Shown piece after piece: positions 6,958-13,436 of a stretch of DNA of 13,436 nucleotides. Position numbers and translations under genes: made by a program. This DNA comes from Acidobacteriota bacterium (GTDB taxonomy: Bacteria; Acidobacteriota; Holophagae; Thermotomaculales; Thermotomaculaceae), in contig JALWHA010000093.1 in assembly GCA_027038695.1 (NCBI GenBank), positions 1 to 13,436 on the forward strand, in the 5' to 3' direction. The first letter of the stretch is position 1, and each line of letters starts with the position of its first letter. Under the pieces are notes generated by a model. The model worked only from the letters and a program-made list of their open reading frames with translations. It was not told the origin of the DNA and searched no databases.

Positions 6958-9909
6958 ATGAGCGATTTTTTAAGGCTAAATTATACACCTAAATTTAGCA
7001 ATTTTTATGAGTTAATGAAGTTCAGGGTGACCGAAATACTGCTTGTGTCTTCCCTTTATGACGCATTTGTGCTTGAAGAAGACGGAAGCCTTGTTGACAA
7101 ACTGTTTACCGAGTTTATTGATTTGAATTTGAGGTTTATTCCGAGGATTACAAGGGTTTCTTCAGCAAAAGAGGCTTTTAATTTAATAAAGAAGAAAAGG
7201 TTTGACCTTGTTTTGATCACTCCCCATATTCCCGATATGCCTATATTTGAATTTGGACAGAATATTAAAAAGATTAAGAAAAAATTACCGGTTATACTTT
7301 TAAGTTATGAGCCTGTCAATGAGGAATTTCTTGCGAAAATCAGAAATGAGAAGAGCATAGACAGGGTTTTTTACTGGTACGGAGATAGAAAGATACTTCT
7401 TGCTATCGTAAAGTATATTGAAGACAGAAAAAACCTGAAAAATGATACCGAATACGGGGTTAGCGTTATTCTTTTTATTGAGGATTCACCGTGGTATTAT
7501 TCATATTTTTTCCCTATCCTGTACAGAGAGATACTGAACCAAACAAGGTACCTACTTAAAGACAGTGCCAATGATTTACAGAAGTATTTAAGAATAAGGG
7601 CAAGGCCGAAGATTATTCTTGTTGATTCTTTTGAAGAGGCGAAAAAATTTTATAGCAAGTACAAAAAGAATCTTTTAGGAATTGTAAGTGATGTAAGGTT
7701 CCCGATAAAGGGAATTAAAAATGATAATGCGGGGTTTAAATTTGCCGAATTGGTGAAAAAGGATTACCCTGACCTCCCTTATTTGATTCAATCTGACGAG
7801 GAAAAAAACCGGACAAAGGCGTACGGCAAGAATCTGGGTTTTTTAAATAAAAATTCTGAAAACCTTGAGGGTGAATTAAGACAATTTTTGCTTAATCATT
7901 TCGGATTTGGTGATTTTGTCTTTAAAATGCCTGACGGTACTGTTGTCGGGAAAGCAGGGACTTTAAGGGAGATGGCGGAAACAATAAAAACCGTGCCTGA
8001 CGAATCTTTAAAGTATCATGCTGAGAGAAACCATTTTTCAATATGGTTAAGGGCAAGAACAGAATTTGAATTGGCTGAAAGGTTAAGGCCTAAAAGGGTT
8101 AGTGATTTTTCTTCTATTTCTGAGCTCAAAGAGTATATCGGTAAAGAGATTAAAAATTTTCTTGACAAAAGGGATGCCGGGATTATCGCGGATTTTTCAT
8201 TTTCCCATTTTGACGAAGAACATAATTTTATAAAGGTGGGTTCAGGTTCATTGGGAGGCAAAGGAAGGAGTATAGCGTTTTTAAACGCTCTTGTGTCAAG
8301 TGTAAAGGAATTCAGAAATATTGAGGGAATAAGCGTAAGAATTCCCGATACCCTGGTTATTTGTACGGAGGTGTTTGAAAAATTTATAGAAGATAATAAT
8401 TTGTTTGATAGTGCAATTGAGTGTAAAACAGATTCGGAGGTTGCCGAATTGTTTTTAAATGCCAAATTTCCTGATGATTTTGTACATAGTTTGAAGGATT
8501 TTTTAATGGATTTGAAAACTCCGATTGCGGTAAGGTCTTCAAGTTTGCTGGAAGATTCTCAAAATCTTCCCTTTGCGGGGCTTTACAAAACATTTATGCT
8601 TCCGAATAACAATGAAGATTTTAAGATAAGGTTTAAGCAATTGATTGAGGCTATAAAACTTGTTTATGCTTCGGTTTTCTTTCAGGCGCCGAAAAGGTAT
8701 TCAAGAAACTCTAATTACAGAATTGAAGAAGAAAAGATGGCTGTTATAGTTCAAAGAATTGTAGGCAAAAGGTATGATGACCTTTTTTATCCGGTAATTT
8801 CAGGGGTTGTTCAAAGTTACAATTATTATCCCTTTGAGCCTTTAAAGCCTGAAGACGGAGTGGCTCATATCGCTCTTGGTTTAGGGAAAATAGTTGTGGA
8901 AGGCGGTGAGACTTATTCTTTTAGCCCGAAGTATCCGGACATTGCCCCGCCTTATTCTTCGCCTTCTGAATTCTTAAAGTTTTCTCAAAAGAAATTTTAT
9001 GCGCTTGATATGACAAAAGGGGATATAGATGTTTTAAACGACGAGGATTTTGATTTAAGGGTTTGTGATTTAAAGAGGGCTGAAATAGACGGAAGTTTGT
9101 TTTATATCGGCAGCACCTTTGATTCAAGAGACGGAGTAATAAGGGACAATATTTTTTCAGAGGGTTACAGGTTTGTGAGTTTTTCTCATATATTGAAGTA
9201 TAAAAGGTTTCCTCTTGCAAAAATACTTGAAAACCTTCTTGCAGTTTCAAAGAATGCCATAGGAACCGAAGTTGAGATAGAGTTTGCGGTTGATTTTCCT
9301 GAAGAAAGGGATTTTAAAGGGGATTTTTACCTTCTTCAGGTAAGGCCCATGGTTAAAGGAAAGGAATTGTCTCAAATTGAGATATCGGAGGTGGAAAGAA
9401 AAGAGGCTTTTATATCTTCTACAAATGTTTTAGGTAACGGGCTTTATTCTGATTTGCATTACGCAGTTTTTGTAAAGCCGGAAACCTTTTCTTCGGTCAA
9501 AACCCTTGAAATTGCAAGTGAAATAAGGGAGTTGAACGATTTTTTTGAAAAAAAGAAAGAAAATTACCTTTTAATCGGGTTCGGTAGGTGGGCAACCTCT
9601 GACAGGTTTCTTGGAGTTCCCGTTAAATGGGAGGATATTTCAAGAGCAAAATTGATTGTAGAATCCAATTTGGGGGATTTTTATGTTGAGCCTTCGCAGG
9701 GAAGCCACTTTTTTCACAATATGGTTACATTGAATATAGGTTATTTTTATATTGAAAGAAAGGATGAGAAAAACTTTATAAACTGGGATTTCTTGAATTC
9801 TCTTGAAGTTATTTATGAGGGGGAATTTGTAAAGGCGGTAAAATCCTCTTCTCCCTTTGTGGCCAAGATTGATTCGCGAATTTCAGAGGGCATTGTTTTT
9901 AAATCTTAA
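6958..9909 (+). CDS. Receiver-domain/PPDK-type ATP-grasp hybrid protein (PEP synthase-like, without phosphohistidine and PEP domains)
   Basis: This 983-residue soluble protein has five parts. Residues about 24-155 form a receiver-like domain without a phospho-acceptor (Thr88 where Asp is expected). Residues 168-315 form a receiver with a full active site: Glu175/Asp176, Asp245 (VSDVRFP), Ser279 and Lys298. Residues 318-393 hold a helical segment with YHAERNHFSIWLRARTEFEL. Residues 425-800 are the PPDK/PEP-synthase N-terminal ATP-grasp domain: GGKG 433-436, VRSSSLLEDS 525-534, PFAG 538-541, QRIVG 599-603 and LLQVRPM 792-798. Residues 815-983 are a C-terminal domain with IGFGRWATSDRFLG and EPSQGSHFFHN. 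The swivelling TSGGxxxH histidine domain and the PEP/pyruvate TIM barrel of true PEP synthase are both missing, so that label would mislead. It probably binds or hydrolyses ATP, or phosphorylates an unknown partner under receiver control. It is the last gene of the operon, 11 bases after the symporter, with an AGGGGAG site. Confidence 0.85.
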   Translation: MSDFLRLNYTPKFSNFYELMKFRVTEILLVSSLYDAFVLEEDGSLVDKLFTEFIDLNLRFIPRITRVSSAKEAFNLIKKKRFDLVLITPHIPDMPIFEFGQNIKKIKKKLPVILLSYEPVNEEFLAKIRNEKSIDRVFYWYGDRKILLAIVKYIEDRKNLKNDTEYGVSVILFIEDSPWYYSYFFPILYREILNQTRYLLKDSANDLQKYLRIRARPKIILVDSFEEAKKFYSKYKKNLLGIVSDVRFPIKGIKNDNAGFKFAELVKKDYPDLPYLIQSDEEKNRTKAYGKNLGFLNKNSENLEGELRQFLLNHFGFGDFVFKMPDGTVVGKAGTLREMAETIKTVPDESLKYHAERNHFSIWLRARTEFELAERLRPKRVSDFSSISELKEYIGKEIKNFLDKRDAGIIADFSFSHFDEEHNFIKVGSGSLGGKGRSIAFLNALVSSVKEFRNIEGISVRIPDTLVICTEVFEKFIEDNNLFDSAIECKTDSEVAELFLNAKFPDDFVHSLKDFLMDLKTPIAVRSSSLLEDSQNLPFAGLYKTFMLPNNNEDFKIRFKQLIEAIKLVYASVFFQAPKRYSRNSNYRIEEEKMAVIVQRIVGKRYDDLFYPVISGVVQSYNYYPFEPLKPEDGVAHIALGLGKIVVEGGETYSFSPKYPDIAPPYSSPSEFLKFSQKKFYALDMTKGDIDVLNDEDFDLRVCDLKRAEIDGSLFYIGSTFDSRDGVIRDNIFSEGYRFVSFSHILKYKRFPLAKILENLLAVSKNAIGTEVEIEFAVDFPEERDFKGDFYLLQVRPMVKGKELSQIEISEVERKEAFISSTNVLGNGLYSDLHYAVFVKPETFSSVKTLEIASEIRELNDFFEKKKENYLLIGFGRWATSDRFLGVPVKWEDISRAKLIVESNLGDFYVEPSQGSHFFHNMVTLNIGYFYIERKDEKNFINWDFLNSLEVIYEGEFVKAVKSSSPFVAKIDSRISEGIVFKS

Positions 9910-10837
9910 ATTCCCTGAAAGTTTTTTCAAGAATTTTCAAGTCGTTTTCTTTCAAATCCAGATCAATTTTATCTATATTTTCTTTTGCCTGTTTTTTTGT
10001 TCTTGCTCCCGTTATTATTCCGTCTATCTCTTTTATTTTCATATAGGTTAAGATTAATTGAGGCACGGTTATATCGTATTTTGAAGCGATTGATTTCATT
10101 TTTTCCGTAAGTTCTTTGATTTTCTCAAGTTGCTCATTTTTTATAAATCTTCTATTATCTTCTTTTTCAAAATTATTTTTCATATACTTGCCGGTTAAAA
10201 ACCCTCTTTCAAAAAGGGAAAAAGCGTAAAATTTAATTTTGTACTTTCTGCAATAGGGGATAACCGATTTTTCAGGCTTTGTGAATAGGGGGTTGTACTT
10301 AAATTGAAGGCAGTATGGCTTAAAGTTGTTTTTTACAAGAAGATTTAAGTCTCCCGTGTTGACATTACAAACCCCCCATTTTTTTATTAAGCCTTCCTGT
10401 TTTAACTCTTCAAGAGTTTCGGCAATTTCGGTAAGTGAGGGGGAAGAGGGTTTAAAGTGGAGAAGGTAAATGTCAATGTAATCTGTTTTAAGCCTTTCAA
10501 GTGATTTCTTGCATTCCTCTTTTATAGACTGCCTGTCAGCATTTTTGTAAACTGAAACTTCTTCCCCTTTGTATTCGCTTTTAAAGAAAAACTCGCCTTT
10601 TTCATCGGTAATTAGCCCGAATTTGGTCATTATTTTAATGTCTTTTCTTTTAAAATTCGGCAAAACTTTCCCGATTATTCTTTCACTTCTCCCGAATCCG
10701 TAAATAGGCGCCGTGTCAACGAACTTATACCTGTCAAGAAAAACCTCAACGGTTTCAATAGCGTCTTTTTCCTCGACTTTTCCCCAATGCCACTCCCCTA
10801 TTGTCCATGTACCGCCTATTATTTCCATTTCTTTCAT
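9899..10837 (-). CDS. Aldo/keto reductase
   Basis: This 312-residue protein has the (beta/alpha)8-barrel aldo/keto reductase fold, which reduces aldehydes or ketones with NADPH in the cytoplasm. The catalytic tetrad is complete: Asp41, Tyr46 (DTAPIYGFGRSE), Lys72 (MTKFG) and His127 (LLHF). Also seen are the typical ERGFLTGKY (about 210-218) and the cofactor-binding GIITGARTKKQAKENI (273-288). The His motif reads LLHFKP rather than the common LLHWPD. The closest styles are the ion-channel-beta/YajO-like and AKR11/12-like branches; substrate unknown. The start at 10837 has GGAG five bases upstream, whereas Met4 (10828) lacks a site. The last codons overlap the convergent receiver-ATP-grasp gene by 11 bases. 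It lies 42 bases after the S9 peptidase, with a hairpin between them. Confidence 0.93.
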   Translation of the reverse strand: MKEMEIIGGTWTIGEWHWGKVEEKDAIETVEVFLDRYKFVDTAPIYGFGRSERIIGKVLPNFKRKDIKIMTKFGLITDEKGEFFFKSEYKGEEVSVYKNADRQSIKEECKKSLERLKTDYIDIYLLHFKPSSPSLTEIAETLEELKQEGLIKKWGVCNVNTGDLNLLVKNNFKPYCLQFKYNPLFTKPEKSVIPYCRKYKIKFYAFSLFERGFLTGKYMKNNFEKEDNRRFIKNEQLEKIKELTEKMKSIASKYDITVPQLILTYMKIKEIDGIITGARTKKQAKENIDKIDLDLKENDLKILEKTFREFKI

Positions 10838-10846
10838 CTTTTCTCC

Positions 10847-10872
10847 AAAAAATAAAGGGGGATTTCTCCCCC
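10847..10872 (-). terminator. Hairpin plus T-tract between S9 peptidase and aldo/keto reductase (terminator or attenuator)
   Basis: Read on the minus strand, GGGGGA-GAAA-TCCCCC forms a 6-bp stem with a GNRA-type loop (10872-10857), followed by TTTATTTTTT (10856-10847). It starts 7 bases after the peptidase stop, as an intrinsic terminator would. The T-tract abuts the GGAG ribosome site (10846-10843) of the aldo/keto reductase, leaving no room for a promoter after it. The reductase must therefore depend on read-through, on RNA processing, or on a promoter inside the peptidase gene. Confidence 0.75.
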
Positions 10873-10879
10873 AAAAGAA

Positions 10880-13048
10880 TCAAAGGTTTTTCAAAAAGTA
10901 TTCTGTAATCCTTCTAAACAGATACTCCCTTGTCTTTTTCCCTCTTATGCTGTGTTTTTTGCCTGGGAATACCATCAAGTCAACATGCTTTCCGTTTTCA
11001 ATAACCTTGTTTAAAAAGAGTTCGGTATTCTGAAAGTGAACGTTGTCGTCTGAAACACCGTGGAGGATTAAGAGTTTTCCCTGTAATTTGTCAACATAGT
11101 TTAACGGCGAAGATGTTTTGTATCCCTGTTTGTTGTTTTCAGGTAAATCCATATATCTTTCGGTGTATGCGGTATCGTATAAGTGCCAATCTGATACCGG
11201 GGCAACAGCAACGCCGACCTTGAAAAAGGGAGCAAACTTTGTCATTGCCGTTAAGGTCATATATCCGCCGTAACTCCAACCCCATATGCCGACTCTATTT
11301 TTGTCTATGAATTTATGTTTTTTTGCGATAAAGTTTACCCCCTCAATCTGGTCTTTCAGTTCAATGTCTCCCATATCTTTATAAATGGGGGATTCAAACT
11401 TATGGCCCCTTCCTGCGGAGCCTCTATTGTCCATTTTGAACACGGCAAAGCCTTTGTTTGTAAAGTAAGTAAACCAGTAATAATCCCACGGATTGAAGTA
11501 ATTTGCGCATACTTGTGCGTGGGGCCCGCCGTAAGTATAAACAATTAAAGGGATTTTCTTCCCTTTCTCAATTTTTTCAGGATAGATCAGCATGCCGAAA
11601 AGTGTTGTGCCGTCTTTTGCTTTAAAGTGCACTTCTTCAATTTTGCAGGGTTTTAGCCCTTCAATCTTTTCAGGCTTTTGTTTTTCAAAGAGTTGTCTCT
11701 TCCCGGTTTTAAGGTTTACGAGGTATTTTTCAAAAGGGGTTGTCCTGTTTGAGTATGTATCAATATAGTATGTGCAATCGGGAGACATTGAGATAATGTG
11801 ATACCCCTTTTTCTTTGTTATAACCTTTAATTCCTTTGTTTTAAAGTTGTATTTCACAAAGTCAACGTTGTTAGGGTGGGTAATGTTTGCTGTAAAGTAA
11901 ATATTTTCTCCGTCAAAGCCTTTGAAAGATTTTATTTCCCAATCTCCCTTTGTTAACTGCTCAAGGTGTCCCTTTTGATAGATGAACAGATGCCTGTAAC
12001 CTGACGGCGTATTTTCCGAAGCAAAGATTATTGCGTTTTTCTTTTTCCAGTAATAGTACTTTGTGTCAAGGTTTATCCAATCCTTTGATGTTTCTTTTAA
12101 AAACAAAGCGGTTTTCCTGTTTTTATAGAGAAACTTGTACAATGTGTTCTGTCTTCTGTTGATGATATAAATAAGTGGTGTGTTTCCGTAAAAGTAAACC
12201 CTTGCAAGGTAATACTCTTCCTTAACGGGAAACTTTATCTCTTTCTTTATTACATTGTTGTTTTCAAATGTTGCAATAAAGAGTTTAACTATGGCGTTTT
12301 TGCCCCCTGCAAACGGATAGTTTTGAAGGTTATATTTAGGTTTTAAAGAGGTGTTTATGACTATAGGGTACTTATCCATTTTGCTCTCATCAACAAATGT
12401 GTAAAGCAGGGATTTTCCGTCAGGGGAAAACCATAGCCCTGTGTACCTGTCCAGTTCTTCAGATGCGGCAAATTCAGCCATACCGTAGTATTTGTTTTCA
12501 GTTGCGTCTTTTGTAATCTGAATTGTTTTTCCTGATTTTAAAAGGTGAACAAATACATTCCCCTTTGACACAAATGCGATTTTACTGTCGTCCTGAGAAA
12601 TAACGGGGAATAGAACAGGTTTTACTTTTATGTTGATTTTGTTAATTTTTTTTGTCTTAACGTTTACAGTGTAAATATTTCCCGAAAGGTTAAACATAAT
12701 CTCGTCTTTATTGTGAAACCAATGAAAGAAGATTATGCCTGATTTCCCTATTCTCATTCTCTCTTTCAGTTGTTTTACAGCGGCACTTTCCTTAATTTTG
12801 AATTTTGCGCAGTTTACAACCTCAAACTCTTTTCCGTTTTTTAAGTTGTAAACCCATAAATCAAGTTTCCAGTCATTGTCTCTGTCTGCTAAAAATCCAA
12901 TGTAATTGGAAGAAGGAGACCATTTGAACGCCATCATTTTAGGTTTGGAGCCCTTTAAGTGTGCGATAACGTTGTCAAGCAATTTATCGGCAAATAAATT
13001 TGATGATAATAATGTTAAAAGAATCAGTAAAAATGCTTTCTTTTTCAT
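10880..13048 (-). CDS. Dipeptidyl-peptidase-IV-type S9 serine peptidase, exported
   Basis: This 722-residue exported peptidase of family S9 should remove N-terminal dipeptides from peptides, in the periplasm or at the cell surface. A signal peptide is clear (MKKK, hydrophobic core, probable cleavage after SNLFA at residue 20). The N-terminal beta-propeller carries the DPP-IV hallmark AASEELDRYTGLWFSPDG, with Glu197-Glu198 in the place of the pair that binds the substrate amino terminus. The alpha/beta-hydrolase domain (about 475-722) holds YGGPH (Tyr506 at the oxyanion hole), nucleophile Ser592 (GWSYGGY), Asp667 in SDDNVHFQ and His699 (GKKHS). The triad is therefore complete. The length fits bacterial DPP-IV. 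Preference for Xaa-Pro is inferred from family. The gene begins 3 bases after sppA; its ribosome site (GGAGAG) lies in the last codons of sppA, so translation is probably coupled. The protein is Lys-rich. Confidence 0.94.
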   Translation of the reverse strand: MKKKAFLLILLTLLSSNLFADKLLDNVIAHLKGSKPKMMAFKWSPSSNYIGFLADRDNDWKLDLWVYNLKNGKEFEVVNCAKFKIKESAAVKQLKERMRIGKSGIIFFHWFHNKDEIMFNLSGNIYTVNVKTKKINKINIKVKPVLFPVISQDDSKIAFVSKGNVFVHLLKSGKTIQITKDATENKYYGMAEFAASEELDRYTGLWFSPDGKSLLYTFVDESKMDKYPIVINTSLKPKYNLQNYPFAGGKNAIVKLFIATFENNNVIKKEIKFPVKEEYYLARVYFYGNTPLIYIINRRQNTLYKFLYKNRKTALFLKETSKDWINLDTKYYYWKKKNAIIFASENTPSGYRHLFIYQKGHLEQLTKGDWEIKSFKGFDGENIYFTANITHPNNVDFVKYNFKTKELKVITKKKGYHIISMSPDCTYYIDTYSNRTTPFEKYLVNLKTGKRQLFEKQKPEKIEGLKPCKIEEVHFKAKDGTTLFGMLIYPEKIEKGKKIPLIVYTYGGPHAQVCANYFNPWDYYWFTYFTNKGFAVFKMDNRGSAGRGHKFESPIYKDMGDIELKDQIEGVNFIAKKHKFIDKNRVGIWGWSYGGYMTLTAMTKFAPFFKVGVAVAPVSDWHLYDTAYTERYMDLPENNKQGYKTSSPLNYVDKLQGKLLILHGVSDDNVHFQNTELFLNKVIENGKHVDLMVFPGKKHSIRGKKTREYLFRRITEYFLKNL

Positions 13049-13051
13049 AAA

Positions 13052-13436
13052 TTACTCTCCTACCTGAATCGGGTTAACAACAGCAGGTTCCAATAAAAGA
13101 GGTTTTTTGGTAACTTTAAAAAGAGCCTTGATCTTTTTATTTAACATTGTTTCAAGAGATGTTTTTGTCCCGAATTCTTCCTGAAACATTTCAAAGAAGG
13201 ATTTTTTTGCGGAAAAAACAGTGTAAGCGGTTGATTTTAAATGTGCTCTCTTTTTTGCTTCAAGCAATGCGTCGTGCAATGACCCTATTTTGTCGACAAG
13301 TTTGATTTGAAGCCCTCTTGTTCCCGAATATATTCTTCCCTGAGCGATTGATTCCACATAGTTTAAATCCAATTTTCTCGCTTCAGCTACCCTTGATTTA
13401 AAGAGAGAATATATGTCAAGCATATCGTTTCTTAAC
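13052..13436 (-). CDS. sppA: SppA-type signal peptide peptidase (S49), C-terminal fragment cut by window edge
   Basis: The frame is open to the right edge: codons before the Met at 13423 read LRND and continue the fold, so this is the 3' end of a longer gene and not a 123-residue protein. The sequence MLDIYSLFKSRVAEARKLD followed by IAQGRIYSGTRGLQIKLVDKIGSLHDAL is the conserved C-terminal part of the SppA family, which degrades cleaved signal peptides in the inner membrane. The catalytic Ser and Lys would lie upstream, outside the window. The tail after about residue 70 is poorly conserved and ends in PAVVNPIQVGE. It is the promoter-proximal visible gene of the minus-strand operon. Related protease IV/S49 phage-type proteins are possible but less likely. 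Confidence 0.85.
   Translation of the reverse strand, partial: LRNDMLDIYSLFKSRVAEARKLDLNYVESIAQGRIYSGTRGLQIKLVDKIGSLHDALLEAKKRAHLKSTAYTVFSAKKSFFEMFQEEFGTKTSLETMLNKKIKALFKVTKKPLLLEPAVVNPIQVGE

Noticed and set aside
8016..8465. Minus-strand open frame of 149 codons
   Set aside because: It lies antisense to the ATP-grasp gene, whose motifs are clear; low-complexity Ser/Leu/Asn composition is typical of a shadow frame.
6958..9909. Annotation as phosphoenolpyruvate synthase (ppsA)
   Set aside because: Only the ATP-grasp domain is shared; the swivelling-histidine motif and PEP-binding barrel needed for the reaction are not found.
9857..10051. Small plus-strand open frame across the convergent junction
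   Set aside because: It overlaps the aldo/keto reductase 3' end, is a Phe/Tyr-rich antisense product of Lys/Glu codons, and has no ribosome site.
13052..13423. A complete 123-residue protein starting at 13423
   Set aside because: The frame is open to the window edge and the sequence matches only the C-terminal part of the SppA family, so it is a fragment by position.

Overview
This 13.4 kb window holds eight genes and almost no non-coding DNA (the largest gap is 109 bases). The sequence is AT-rich by eye and uses AGG and ATA codons freely. A secreted seven-bladed propeller protein, a periplasmic dipeptidyl-peptidase-IV-type peptidase with a clear signal peptide, and an SppA-type signal peptide peptidase point to a Gram-negative (diderm) bacterium. 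The gene content would suit Acidobacteriota or a similar deep-branching, possibly anaerobic or heat-loving heterotroph. That placement is an inference; no marker gene here fixes the phylum.

Layout. (1) Bases 1-3513, plus strand: the 3' part of a large secreted protein. It has a DUF7948-like leader domain, seven SBBP propeller repeats with a 61-codon pitch, a PKD-like domain, and four divergent copies of an about 100-residue module. The reading frame is open at the left edge, so its true start and any signal peptide lie outside. A strong intrinsic terminator follows. (2) Bases 3569-9909, plus strand: a tight four-gene operon with 9-11 base gaps and a candidate sigma-70 promoter. It encodes a gamma-carbonic-anhydrase-like hexapeptide protein, an NAD(P)-dependent aldehyde dehydrogenase, a sodium:alanine/glycine symporter of the AGCS family, and a 983-residue protein. 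That last protein joins two receiver-like domains to the ATP-grasp domain of PEP synthase/PPDK but has no swivelling-histidine or PEP-binding domain. (3) Bases 13436-9899, minus strand: an sppA fragment cut by the right edge, then a dipeptidyl-peptidase-IV-like S9 peptidase 3 bases downstream, a hairpin with a T-tract, and an aldo/keto reductase. The reductase ends inside the last codons of the plus-strand operon, an 11-base tail-to-tail overlap.

How the genes may work together. The operon combines amino acid import (symporter), aldehyde oxidation, a possible CO2/bicarbonate enzyme, and a phospho-signal-responsive ATP-grasp protein. This suggests uptake and oxidative breakdown of a small amino acid or related compound, but no substrate can be read from the sequence. 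The minus-strand pair sppA-S9 peptidase is consistent with peptide breakdown at the cell envelope, which would supply amino acids to such a symporter. The most interesting item is the receiver-ATP-grasp protein. Such proteins tend to be labelled PEP synthase, yet this one cannot carry out that reaction by the known mechanism.
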